The notes: generated from the sequence alone by a model not told the origin. DNA of 28,391 nucleotides from CAIRYW01 sp041665985 (GCA_041665985.1 JBAYHV010000006.1:1-28391), one strand, 5' to 3'; shown: positions 1-7,447, numbered from the stretch's first letter. A program made the numbers and translations.

Positions 1-529
1 AATCAGGAAAACTCGAAAACTTATAATTTTGTAAAAAATTAAAAATTTTTTTTACATCTCTCTTATGAGTCCTCCAATCTTTATCAATTAATTTTGCAGG
101 GTTAAGGTGAATATATGCAAATAAATATTTAAGATATCGATCACTTGAAACATGTTTTGACTGAAATCTTCCCTGAAACAAAACTCCACTTCTTTTATTT
201 ATTTTATTAAAATACAAAGAATATGAGGTTAGTAATTTTCCCATAAATTTTGAAATACCTCCTTCGGTTATTTCTTTTACAAAGATATGTAAATGATTAT
301 CCATAAGGCAATAAGCACCAATTGCCACCAAGGGTTCTCCGTTTTTTATTTCTTGCAATGAAAGATTTTTTATATTATCGTATTGAATTTTTTCTGTCCC
401 ATTAAAAACATACAAACATTTTTGAAATCTTTTTTTATCATAATTATTTCTAAAAATAAGGCGTTTTTCAACACCTCTTGTATATATGTGGTAGTACTCG
501 CCTACACAAAAGACTTCCGATCTTTGCAT
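1..529 (-). CDS. REP-associated tyrosine transposase (RAYT, Y1/HUH family), 3' end cut by window edge
   Basis: The reading frame opens with ATG at 529 and stays open to base 1, giving 176 residues without a stop, so the C-terminus is missing. The family consists of single-domain HUH nucleases that nick single-stranded DNA at REP hairpins through a tyrosine. Seen here: the N-terminal signature HIYTRGVEKR (residues 14-23), the HUH motif in YCLMDNHLHIF (H79 and H81), the FQGRF box (118-122), and YLFAYIHLNP (135-144), which holds the candidate nucleophile Tyr (Y139). A composite repeat lies just behind the gene (598-816), as is usual for RAYT genes and their REP arrays. A TATAAT box ends 7 nt before the ATG, suggesting a leaderless message. 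The family call is secure; whether the gene is intact cannot be judged. Confidence 0.9.
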   Translation of the reverse strand, partial: MQRSEVFCVGEYYHIYTRGVEKRLIFRNNYDKKRFQKCLYVFNGTEKIQYDNIKNLSLQEIKNGEPLVAIGAYCLMDNHLHIFVKEITEGGISKFMGKLLTSYSLYFNKINKRSGVLFQGRFQSKHVSSDRYLKYLFAYIHLNPAKLIDKDWRTHKRDVKKIFNFLQNYKFSSFPD

Positions 530-536
530 GCTGATA

Positions 537-567
537 ATTATACTATATTTAAAATAAAAAGTATCAA
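537..567 (-). promoter_or_regulatory. Candidate promoter of the RAYT gene
   Basis: On the minus strand TTGATA (567-562) and TATAAT (542-537) are separated by 19 nt. The -10 box is perfect but the spacing is wider than the usual 17. Transcription would start at about 530-529, on the ATG itself. Confidence 0.4.
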
Positions 568-597
568 ACTTTTATTCCACATGTACTCTTAGTTACT

Positions 598-816
598 GAA
601 AAGTTTCGCTGAGCTCGCCTTTCGCGACATCTCATTGGTCGGAATAAAGGTTCCTTGCAACAAGCTGACGAGATATTAAATACCAGAACTCGCTTTGTTC
701 GCACTTGATTCGTACCAAGAGGCTGAGTATTAACCCTTTATTCCGACTTCGTTCGGACCTCATGAAAAGCTTTGTTGTGCTTGCCTTTCGCGACATTCCT
801 CACTCGTTGGAATAAA
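598..816. repeat. Composite dispersed repeat next to the RAYT gene (unit order U1-U2-U1)
   Basis: Two related ~50-nt units, 598-648 and 764-816, both contain CCTTTCGCGACAT and end in GGAATAAA. They flank a ~110-nt unit (653-763) containing ATATTAAATACC and a TCCGA/TCGGA hairpin. The same two units, in the order U2-U1, recur at 9762-9926. Base composition is richer in G+C than the flanks. The arrangement beside a RAYT gene resembles a BIME, an array of REP palindromes mobilised by the transposase. The link is inferred. No open reading frame is conserved between the copies. Confidence 0.6.
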
Positions 817-880
817 TAATTAAATAGCCTAAGAGTTGGTTTAAGTATTCAAAATATACGTTGAGAATATTGACTTAAAA

Positions 881-922
881 AGGTTTAGGGCGGTCTAAAA
901 CCTTTTAGACCGCCCTAAACCT
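881..922. repeat. Perfect 20-bp-arm palindrome, copy 1
   Basis: AGGTTTAGGGCGGTCTAAAA is followed by CC and then its exact reverse complement, making a 42-nt near-perfect palindrome. A second copy with identical arms and centre GG is at 10307-10348. It lies just downstream of the surface-protein terminator. No clear target duplication is visible. Confidence 0.85.
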
Positions 923-937
923 GAAAAAAGGCAAAAG

Positions 938-969
938 AAAAACCCCTCGCCCGAAGGCGAGGGGTTTTT
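938..969 (-). terminator. Rho-independent terminator of the surface-protein gene
   Basis: AAAAACCCCTCGCC and its exact complement form a 14-bp stem around a 4-nt loop and end in a T run. The element follows the stop codon at 1018 on the minus strand. The A and T runs are symmetric, so it could work in both directions. Confidence 0.9.
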
Positions 970-1017
970 CAAATCAACCGAAATTACTTTCGAAAGATTT
1001 AGAACTACTAGCTAAGG

Positions 1018-2865
1018 TTAGAAGCTTGCTGTTGTAACAAGATTCTCTAGACCTGTTGTTAGAGTTGAGCCAGTTGGTGTTGCTTGAACTGTACCGTATA
1101 CGATACTTGTAACTTTCAAGTTAACTCCAGTTTGACCTGTAACTCCTCTAATAGCACCAGTAAGTGTGAATGATCTTGTCATTCCTGCTGGGATTACATA
1201 AGAAACTCCGGCCAAATCACTAGAATATGACGCTGGAGAAACTGTCTGAATTGAAGCAAGTGTACTTGATCCCGCTGTACCAGTTGTTGATGTTGCAACA
1301 AGAACTGAAGAAGTTGCACTTACATACAATTCACTATTACTTGTGTTTGTAAGTGTGAACTGATAGTTAGTGTTGTATCCAACAGTGTTGTTACCTTGGA
1401 TGATAGCTGAACCTAGAGTTGCGTTAGCAGCTGATACAGTCAAAGCATTTACAGTAAATGTGATTGTATTTGATGTTACGGCTCCAGTCTCTATAGTTGC
1501 TGTGTTGTAGTTAGCATCTGTTACAACAATGTTTGTTGTACTTGGTGTCAAAGTGATAGAAGTTGTAGTACCAGTTGTACTTGCAGCTACATCAGCCTTG
1601 ATTGTAAGGTCTTGCCAATTGTCTTGAGCAAGAGCAACATTTAGATTACTAAATGTTACAGCATTTCCAGAAATTGTTCCTCCGAATGAAGTTGAACCAT
1701 TAAACAATCTTACATTACTTAGTGTTGATGTTGTTGTAGCAAGATTATTTACTGCAACGATCAATGTGTTAAGTGTTGATGAATTGTTTGCTGATTTCAA
1801 ACTAAGTGTTCCAAGAACAACATCTGAAGTAACTTGTGTTAGAGATGTTGATTGCTGTCTTGCTGCAGGTGAGTTTGGACTGATTCTTGAGTAGATATCA
1901 GCTACTGAACCTGTTGAAGAAAGTGTGAATGTGTTTGATCCTACAGTTGCTGTTCCTAGAGCATCTCCAGAAACTGAATCTGTGTAACCTTTTCCATTCT
2001 CTGTTCTAAGACCATTTGCTCCAAAAGTTACTTGAACTGTTTGGCCGTTTGTGATCTTGTCTGTTGCTCCAAGTACTGTAGCTGCTACTACAAGCTCTCC
2101 ATCTGTTCCAGGAGTTACTTTGTAGTTAACATTGTCAAATCTTACTAGGTATTCAGATCCAACTGTGATTTCTGTTGCGTCAGCTGCACTTGAAAGTGTT
2201 TTTGTTGCAACAACGTTTCCAGCTACATCCTTAAGTACCAATTGACTGAAGATCAACCATGGTCTTACATTGAAGTGAACATCAGCTCTAGTTACAGAAA
2301 CTGCGCCTGAAGTTGCCTTCAATTTGATAGCAAGAACATTTTTTGTTTCTCCTTTCTTAACTTGAACTCCTGAAGAAACGTAACTTGATTGTGAAGCTGT
2401 AAGTGATCCATCTGTTCCGTCAGCTACAACTCCTGTTGATGCTGCTGGTGTTGATGTAACTACAACTGAACCGTTAACTGAAGCTCTAGTCTTTGGACCA
2501 AAGTATCCAGCTGCTGGTGTGATTCCTTTTGCTGTTTGGTAAGCGATTACAGCTGCTTTTGTCTGAGTACCGAAGTATCCAGTTGCTCCTGCTGGGATTG
2601 AATATCCAGCTGAGATAAGAAAGTTTTGTAGAGCTGTTACATCTGCTCCTTTTGAACCAACTGTTAGGTCAGTGTTAAAAGTTGTTGATGAAACTACTGC
2701 TGAACTTCCAGCAAGCTTTGAAAGCTGAGCTGTAAGAGCTGCGATTTGAGCTTGAAGATCAGAAATTGTATCTGCCTTTGTTGGAGTTGCTGTTGCAACT
2801 ACAACCAAAGAAAGAACAACTGCGAATCCTAAGACTCCTGCGATTGTCTTTGTGAATTTATTCAT
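1018..2865 (-). CDS. Secreted surface (S-layer-like) protein with peptidoglycan-binding domain, 615 aa
   Basis: The N-terminus is a clear Sec signal peptide: basic MNKFTK, a hydrophobic core and a TKA cleavage site near residue 31. A short heptad-like segment (about 32-55) follows. A peptidoglycan-binding type 1 domain lies at about 63-131, with paired GYFGTQTKAAVIAYQ and GYFGPKTRASV motifs. The remaining ~480 residues are rich in Ser, Thr, Val and Ala with beta-sandwich character and almost no Cys. This architecture is typical of abundant cell-surface proteins in Parcubacteria; a role as the S-layer subunit is inferred. The gene stands alone, with a strong terminator (938-969), a good promoter (3372-3400) and a ~500-nt structured leader, all consistent with high expression. 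The start has no Shine-Dalgarno sequence but is fixed by the signal peptide. Confidence 0.85.
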   Translation of the reverse strand: MNKFTKTIAGVLGFAVVLSLVVVATATPTKADTISDLQAQIAALTAQLSKLAGSSAVVSSTTFNTDLTVGSKGADVTALQNFLISAGYSIPAGATGYFGTQTKAAVIAYQTAKGITPAAGYFGPKTRASVNGSVVVTSTPAASTGVVADGTDGSLTASQSSYVSSGVQVKKGETKNVLAIKLKATSGAVSVTRADVHFNVRPWLIFSQLVLKDVAGNVVATKTLSSAADATEITVGSEYLVRFDNVNYKVTPGTDGELVVAATVLGATDKITNGQTVQVTFGANGLRTENGKGYTDSVSGDALGTATVGSNTFTLSSTGSVADIYSRISPNSPAARQQSTSLTQVTSDVVLGTLSLKSANNSSTLNTLIVAVNNLATTTSTLSNVRLFNGSTSFGGTISGNAVTFSNLNVALAQDNWQDLTIKADVAASTTGTTTSITLTPSTTNIVVTDANYNTATIETGAVTSNTITFTVNALTVSAANATLGSAIIQGNNTVGYNTNYQFTLTNTSNSELYVSATSSVLVATSTTGTAGSSTLASIQTVSPASYSSDLAGVSYVIPAGMTRSFTLTGAIRGVTGQTGVNLKVTSIVYGTVQATPTGSTLTTGLENLVTTASF

Positions 2866-3365
2866 ATTTAATTTAATTAACTGGTTTTGCTTCCATGAAT
2901 TTTTAAAAATTTAATAATGTGGAAGCTCCCCAAATTTCTTGATAACGGCGTCAAAAAAAATTTGAATCGACAATTTTTTTCTTCGGCCGGGTGTAGAAAT
3001 ATTTTTAAGTTTCCTTAAAAACTTTCTACATTTCAAGTATTTAAATTTTGCATTTTAAAACAAAATTTAAATACCACTGAAACCTTTTTTATAACTATTC
3101 TGTATTTTTGTTTCGACTTAAATACAGATTAGTTGACGTGAGTTGGACTGAATTTCTTTCGTTGATCTTTCGTCTAAAAGGAGAGGTGTACTGGATTATG
3201 ATTCCAACAAAAAAACTTTTTCTTTAAGTACTGGATTCCCGTTTCCACGGGAATGGCAACAACAAAAAGAGACTAAAGTAAGTGTTGGATGAATGTCAAA
3301 GTTCGATACATTACGGCAATATCTCTGTCTTTACGGTAACGAGGAAAACGATAAGTTTCCCTTGT
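2866..3365 (-). promoter_or_regulatory. Long structured 5' leader of the surface-protein gene (no gene seen)
   Basis: If the promoter at 3372-3400 is used, the message has ~500 nt of leader. Four stem-loops can be seen directly: 3100-3127 (8 bp), 3038-3073 (13 bp, AT-rich), 2992-3030 (an 8-bp outer stem TGTAGAAA/TTTCTACA plus an 8-bp inner stem) and 2889-2926 (7 bp, GCTTCCA/TGGAAGC). A REP-like palindrome also lies inside (3230-3260). No credible coding frame was found. A role in message stability or translation control is inferred. Confidence 0.4.
3230..3260. repeat. REP-like palindrome of the ATTCCCG / CGGGAAT family
   Basis: CTGGATTCCCGT, a 4-nt loop and ACGGGAATGGC. Other copies are at 7990-8014, 27319-27399 (interrupted) and 27417-27444, and a half copy is at 3641-3660. 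This palindrome family is widespread in bacterial genomes. Confidence 0.8.
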
Positions 3366-3371
3366 CTTAAA

Positions 3372-3400
3372 ATTATATTACTTTAAGGCTTCCGTATCAA
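3372..3400 (-). promoter_or_regulatory. Sigma-70-type promoter, probably for the surface-protein gene
   Basis: On the minus strand TTGATA (3400-3395), a 17-nt spacer and a perfect TATAAT (3377-3372). This is the best promoter match in the window. Predicted transcription start is about 3365. The next minus-strand gene is the surface protein at 2865. Confidence 0.55.
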
Positions 3401-3454
3401 CTTTTGATATGTGGAAAACCCTTTTAAGGGCTATATTCCACACCAATATGATAC
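3394..3454. other. Nested hairpin overlapping the promoter -35 region
   Basis: Three nested stems share one axis: GTATCA/TGATAC, GTGGAA/TTCCAC and CCCTT/AAGGG. The outer left arm overlaps the -35 box of the surface-protein promoter, so this could be an operator or the end of the upstream transcript. Function unknown. Confidence 0.4.
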
Positions 3455-3478
3455 CTGATTTATGGGTAAATGTCCAGC

Positions 3479-3529
3479 AAAAACCAAGAGTAACCCCTTC
3501 CGAAGATCTGAGGATTACCCTTGGTTTTT
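3479..3529. terminator. Terminator-like hairpin
   Basis: AAAAACCAAG pairs with CTTGGTTTTT, and GTAA/TTAC continues the stem after one mismatch, around a ~21-nt loop. A and T runs at both ends allow termination in either direction. It is the first of three hairpins between 3479 and 3782. Confidence 0.55.
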
Positions 3530-3573
3530 GATGCTAAAAAACTGACTATATATAGAGCAAAAAAGAAAGCCTA

Positions 3574-3634
3574 AAAAAACAAACCGAGAGGAGAGACCTC
3601 TCAAGAGGAGGACTCACCTCCTGGTTTGTTTTTT
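3574..3634. repeat. Hairpin element with a 33-nt conserved core, copy A
   Basis: A 12-bp outer stem (AAAAAACAAACC/GGTTTGTTTTTT) encloses a core at 3588-3620: GAGG, AGAGA, CCTC, TCAAGAG, GAGG, ACTCA, CCTC. The core folds either as two small hairpins or as one long stem with A-A mismatches. Copy B (3722-3782) has the same core layout with different outer arms. Confidence 0.75.
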
Positions 3635-3640
3635 AAAGTG

Positions 3641-3660
3641 GCGCCTACGCGGGAATGACT
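3641..3660. repeat. Half copy of the REP-like CGGGAATGAC palindrome
   Basis: CGCCTACGCGGGAATGACT matches the right half of the family seen at 27417-27444. The left ATTCCCG arm is absent and is replaced by the end of hairpin copy A. Confidence 0.5.
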
Positions 3661-3721
3661 AAAATTAATTTCAGGTGTCCTTGAGACATCGGCCTCGATA
3701 AATTCTAAAGGACAAATTTTG

Positions 3722-3782
3722 GGACAAAAAACTTAGAGGAAAGACCTCTCAAAAGGAGGACTTACCTCTAAGTTTTTTGTCC
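3722..3782 (-). terminator. Hairpin element copy B, probable terminator of the HTH gene
   Basis: A perfect 18-bp outer stem (GGACAAAAAACTTAGAGG and complement) lies 6 nt beyond the stop codon of the HTH gene. Its core at 3736-3768 has the same spacing as copy A: GAGG, AAAGA, CCTC, TCAAAAG, GAGG, ACTTA, CCTC. The position suggests termination; the conserved core suggests something more than a plain terminator. Confidence 0.7.
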
Positions 3783-3788
3783 TTTAGT

Positions 3789-4550
3789 TTAGGATAAGAG
3801 ATACTTACTCCAACGACGTTCCCCCACTTTTTTTATAACCTTTTCAAATAGAAGTGAGTTCAATTCTCGCTGAATAGTTTTCTCACTGCACTCCTTAATA
3901 CTTGAACTGATGTCTTTTATAGTGACCTCTTTTTTGTGTTTTATGATTGATAGAATTTTGTGACGTCTCTGTCTTTTATCCTCTTCTTCGTTTCTGAAAG
4001 GTTTGCTTTTTACGGCCTGAGTTTGTCCTTTAAAAGTTTGATGTCCTTTATCAACTGACTCACTATTTTTATTAGATACTGCGATCTCTTTTTTCAAATT
4101 TTCAAGTAGATCTTGAGCAGGAATTAGAACGGGTCTTTCGACAGAAAAAAAGTTTTGACCTAGTTCTTTTTCTGCTCCCTTTGAAGGATTAAATGAGCCT
4201 ATCTCCTGGGCTAGTTTATCGATCTCTGAAATAAGGATCTCGGAATTATTTTTGGAAATTAATTTAACCGAAACAGCAGTTTCAAAATATGATCTTAGAG
4301 ATAAAAGCAAAGATGAAACTTCTGTCTTATTGAGACCCTTAAAGGACATTACTCCTTCAACCATTTGGACCGCAGTTTTTCGGATACTCCACTTCAATGG
4401 CTCGATGTCTTTTATGTGTTCAGTAAGAAGATATGATGCAATTGAAAGCTTGTTTGTCTTTTTGAATATATATAGGTTTAAAGGGCTATTTGAGAATATG
4501 TCCTTTAGAGATAGCTCTTCTGTTTTATTGATTTGTCCGTTATCTTCCAT
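3789..4550 (-). CDS. Winged-helix (DeoR/Fic-type HTH) protein of unknown target, 253 aa
   Basis: The last ~60 residues (about 194-253, from RRHKILSIIKHKKEVTIKD) have the pattern of a winged-helix DNA-binding domain: helix, VTIKDISSSI, the recognition-helix-like CSEKTIQRELNSLL, then a VIKKVGERRW wing. Residues ~25-125 are helical and hydrophobic in a repeating pattern and match nothing I can name. Residues 130-190 are a polar, probably disordered linker. There is no signal peptide or membrane segment. It stands alone between hairpin elements, upstream of and divergent from ftsK. DNA binding is inferred from the C-terminal domain; no ligand or target can be named. Confidence 0.7.
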   Translation of the reverse strand: MEDNGQINKTEELSLKDIFSNSPLNLYIFKKTNKLSIASYLLTEHIKDIEPLKWSIRKTAVQMVEGVMSFKGLNKTEVSSLLLSLRSYFETAVSVKLISKNNSEILISEIDKLAQEIGSFNPSKGAEKELGQNFFSVERPVLIPAQDLLENLKKEIAVSNKNSESVDKGHQTFKGQTQAVKSKPFRNEEEDKRQRRHKILSIIKHKKEVTIKDISSSIKECSEKTIQRELNSLLFEKVIKKVGERRWSKYLLS

Positions 4551-4620
4551 AGTTTGTGTCTCTTAAAAAAATAGTATCTAAGACATAGGCAATGATATAA
4601 AAGACGCGGTAAAAGTCAAG

Positions 4621-4683
4621 AAAAAACCAGGAGGAGGCTAAGCCTTAAAGATTTAGAAAGGCTTAGCCTCCTCCTGGTTTTTT
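4621..4683. repeat. GGCTTAGCC-family hairpin 1 upstream of ftsK (26-bp perfect stem)
   Basis: Left arm 4621-4646 and right arm 4658-4683 are exact complements (core GGAGGCTAAGCCTT), with loop AAAGATTTAGA. A and T runs at the ends make it terminator-like in both directions. First member of an array reaching to 5036; the whole 4551-5079 gap holds no gene. Confidence 0.85.
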
Positions 4684-4713
4684 CTAGTTGAAAGTTTGTA
4701 AAGAAAAAAAAAG

Positions 4714-4768
4714 AAAAAAAACGAGACTAAGCCTTTTTAGATTCTTAAGGCTTAGTTTCGTTTTTTTT
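4714..4768. repeat. GGCTTAGCC-family hairpin 2
   Basis: 22-bp arms (4714-4735 and 4747-4768) with a single G-T wobble: eight A, CGAGACTAAGCCTT, loop TTTAGATTCTT, then the complement. The outer arm differs from hairpin 1 but the CTAAGCCTT core is the same. Confidence 0.8.
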
Positions 4769-4882
4769 CAAAAAGAGAATAGGAAAAAGTTATCCACAGG
4801 TAAAAAATAAATACCAAATCCGAATATCTAAACTCTAAACAATACCTAACCTCCAAATCCAAATTTATTTTTTTAGGATTTG

Positions 4883-5036
4883 AAACTTACAAAAGAGGAG
4901 GCTAAGCCTTTTTAGATTCTTAAGGCTTAGCCTCCTCTTTTGTTTCTAAATCTTTAAGGCTTAGCCTCCTATTTTGTAAGTTTTTTTTTGTGGTTAAATC
5001 TTTAAGGCTTAGCCTCCTATTTTGTAAGTTTTTTTA
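4883..5036. repeat. GGCTTAGCC-family hairpin 3 with two extra right arms in tandem
   Basis: A perfect 22-bp hairpin (4889-4910 with 4922-4943) is followed by two near-identical direct copies of the right arm (about 4946-4989 and 4996-5036), each containing AAGGCTTAGCCTCCT, then ATTTTGTAAG and a T run. The left arm with its AAACTTAC extension can pair with any of the three right arms. The array ends 43 nt before the ftsK start. Confidence 0.8.
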
Positions 5037-5072
5037 TGGTAGAATTTGTAAATAAAATACTTCAAATAAAAT
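5037..5072 (+). promoter_or_regulatory. Candidate ftsK promoter (-10 region)
   Basis: An extended -10 TGGTAGAAT at 5037-5045 would give a ~28-nt leader. Alternatively TAAAAT at 5067-5072, 7 nt before the ATG, would give a leaderless message, like other genes here. No strong -35 box accompanies either. Confidence 0.35.
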
Positions 5073-5079
5073 ACAAAAA

Positions 5080-7293
5080 ATGGCAAAAAAAGATATTGAA
5101 AAAATAGAAAAAAATTCACCTAAACGAAAGTACGAAAGAAGAGAACCTAAAGAAAAAAATATCAAAGATGAAACTTTTCGCAGTATAGTAGCGATCTTAC
5201 TTTTTGTGGCCGCCTTCATTTTAATGATGGGAGCTTTTAGCAAAGCAGGATGGTTAGGAAATGAACTTTACTCGCTACTCGACCTGACTCTTTTTGGAAT
5301 TGGATATTATTTAATTCCATTAATATTGGTGATACTTGGAATTGCTTTTCTTAAGGATCTAGATAGAAAAATTTCAATGTCTAAATTGAGTAGCGGACTT
5401 TTATTTTTTCTTTCTTCATTAACTTTACTGGCTATCTGGTTTACAGATAGAGGAGGTTCAGTTGGGAGCCTGCTTTCAAGACCGATGCTTTCACTTTTAG
5501 ATTCTGTCACCTCAAGCGTTCTTCTTCTCGCGCTAATTTTAATTTCTGTTCTAGTAATTTTTGATACCCATCTAGGCCATGCAATTGGAATGCTTTGGGG
5601 GAAATTATTTACAAAAAAAGAATACAAAGAAGAAGACTTCAGCAAAAAAATAAAACAACCAGAAGAGGTTGCTATACAAATTCCCGAAGAAGAAAAAAAA
5701 GTTGTTTCTGAACAATTTAAAGACACTTCAAAAAACAAAAAGATCACCAAAAAAGATGAGGAAGAAAATCTTTTTAGTTCTGCAATTATTTTAAGAAATC
5801 GAGCTTACGTCCCTCCTCCACTAACGCTTCTTGAAGTTGATTCAGGAAAGCCTGGAACAGGAGACATAAAAGCGAATGCTAATATTATAAAAAGAACATT
5901 ACATAATTTTGGAATTAATGTTGAGATGGATGAAATTACTATCGGCCCCACAGTTACAAGGTATGCACTTAAACCTGCCGAAGGCGTAAAACTTTCAAGA
6001 ATTATCGGCCTTCAAGACAACCTAGCTCTTGCTCTTGCGGCTGAGACAATCAGAATCGAAGCTCCTATTCCTGGAAAATCACTTGTTGGCATTGAAGTGC
6101 CAAATACCTCAAAAACAATTGTTGGTCTTGGTTCACTTATTGGGGCAACAGAATTTGTTGAATCAAATAAACCTCTTCTTGTAGCGATAGGCAAAGATGT
6201 TTCTGGCAAACCAACTTTTTACGACCTAGCAAAAATGCCTCACCTACTTATTGCAGGAACAACTGGTTCTGGAAAATCCGTAACTGTTCACTCTATCCTC
6301 AATTCCCTTCTTTATAGAAACTCTCCCGATATGCTCAAATTTATTATGGTTGATGCAAAACGAGTAGAACTTACTCTATATAATAAGATCCCCCATCTTA
6401 TGACTCCTGTAATTACAGATGCAAAGAAAACTATTTTGGCTCTCAAATGGGCAGCCAAAGAAATGGATCGCCGTTATGATGTTTTGGAAAAAGAATCTGT
6501 AAGAGATATCGATTCGTATCACAAAAATATTGTTCTTCCTGCCTTAAAAAATAAAAAAGATAATGGTGTTGATGGTAGTGTGCCTGAGACTATGCCCTAT
6601 TTGGTTATTGTTATAGATGAATTAGCCGACCTAATGCAGGCATACCCAAGAGAACTTGAAGCAGCAATTGTTCGCCTTGCTCAAATGTCTCGTGCTGTTG
6701 GAATTCACCTTATCCTTTCAACACAAAGACCTTCTGTGAATGTTATTACAGGACTTATTAAAGCAAACATTCCAACTCGTATTGCCCTTAAAGTAGGATC
6801 ACAAATTGATTCAAGAACAATTATCGACAAAGCCGGCGCTGAAAAACTTGTTGGCCAAGGAGATATGCTTTTCGTAAGCCAAGACCGACCAGACCCTGCT
6901 CGTATTCAATCCCCTTATATTTCTGAAGGCGAAGTAAAAAAAGTTGTGAAATATTTGATCGATTCATACAAAGATGAGCTTCCTGAGCCAGGACTTGAAC
7001 TGACTGCAAAACCATCTGAAGAAACAGAAGGAAGAAACCCTATTTTTGATGGATCTATGTCTTCAGATGAAGATGATCTATACGAGGATGCTAGAGCTAT
7101 TGTTATTGAGGCAAAAAAGGCCTCTACATCGTACATACAAAGAAAACTTCGTATTGGCTACTCTAGGGCAGCAAGCCTTATGGATATGCTTGAGGAGCGC
7201 GGAGTGATCGGTCCTGCCGACGGTTCAAGACCTAGAGAAATAATTGGGGTTGGACCGTCTGAACAAGAAGAAGGAGAAATTGAAAGTTCATAA
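5080..7293 (+). CDS. ftsK: DNA translocase FtsK/SpoIIIE, 737 aa
   Basis: Septum-anchored ATPase that pumps chromosomal DNA during division and helps resolve chromosome dimers. N-terminal membrane domain with about four to five helices (33-55, 66-92, 104-121, 143-163), a short charged linker (175-235) instead of the long linker of E. coli, then the motor. The alpha/beta motor has Walker A GTTGSGKS at 393-400 and Walker B in VIVIDELADLM. STQRPSVNVITGLIKANIPTR is conserved in the family. The last ~65 residues form the gamma winged helix that reads KOPS-type sites (from about 672: ARAIVIEAKKASTSYIQRKL). Length fits short FtsK/SpoIIIE proteins. It is the first gene of a plus-strand group with the anchored Ig-like protein and recA. 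The ATG has no Shine-Dalgarno sequence. Confidence 0.97.
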   Translation: MAKKDIEKIEKNSPKRKYERREPKEKNIKDETFRSIVAILLFVAAFILMMGAFSKAGWLGNELYSLLDLTLFGIGYYLIPLILVILGIAFLKDLDRKISMSKLSSGLLFFLSSLTLLAIWFTDRGGSVGSLLSRPMLSLLDSVTSSVLLLALILISVLVIFDTHLGHAIGMLWGKLFTKKEYKEEDFSKKIKQPEEVAIQIPEEEKKVVSEQFKDTSKNKKITKKDEEENLFSSAIILRNRAYVPPPLTLLEVDSGKPGTGDIKANANIIKRTLHNFGINVEMDEITIGPTVTRYALKPAEGVKLSRIIGLQDNLALALAAETIRIEAPIPGKSLVGIEVPNTSKTIVGLGSLIGATEFVESNKPLLVAIGKDVSGKPTFYDLAKMPHLLIAGTTGSGKSVTVHSILNSLLYRNSPDMLKFIMVDAKRVELTLYNKIPHLMTPVITDAKKTILALKWAAKEMDRRYDVLEKESVRDIDSYHKNIVLPALKNKKDNGVDGSVPETMPYLVIVIDELADLMQAYPRELEAAIVRLAQMSRAVGIHLILSTQRPSVNVITGLIKANIPTRIALKVGSQIDSRTIIDKAGAEKLVGQGDMLFVSQDRPDPARIQSPYISEGEVKKVVKYLIDSYKDELPEPGLELTAKPSEETEGRNPIFDGSMSSDEDDLYEDARAIVIEAKKASTSYIQRKLRIGYSRAASLMDMLEERGVIGPADGSRPREIIGVGPSEQEEGEIESS

Positions 7294-7317
7294 GGTACTA
7301 GGTAATTCAAAAGGTAA

Positions 7318-7441
7318 AGGTCAAAATGCAAAATTGCAATTCAAAAGTCAGAATCTCAAAAGAACACCGATTATTTCATAATTGGTGCAACTTTTTAATT
7401 TTTACTTGTAGTTTTGAATTTTGCATTTTACATTTTGACTT
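7318..7441. repeat. Long inverted repeat of the TCAAAATGCAAAA family with inner hairpin, copy 1
   Basis: The outer arms are imperfect complements: AGGTCAAAATGCAAAATT on the left, TTTTGCATTTTACATTTTGA on the right. Inside is a 10-bp hairpin with a TTC loop (7365-7387). Copy 2 at 16024-16157 has the same plan, including an inner hairpin with a TTC loop. It fills the gap between ftsK and the next gene and could terminate or process the transcript. Confidence 0.7.
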
Positions 7442-7447
7442 ATCTAT

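Noticed and set aside
383..592. 69-aa plus-strand open frame
   Set aside because: Antisense to the N-terminal half of the RAYT gene, which has clear family motifs.
4790..4798. DnaA-box-like TTATCCACA, also at 13091-13099
   Set aside because: Single isolated matches with no clustering, no dnaA or dnaN nearby and no AT-rich unwinding array, so not evidence for an origin.
4883..5036. CRISPR-like array of three similar repeats
   Set aside because: The repeats are hairpin arms separated by near-identical, not unique, sequence; no cas genes.
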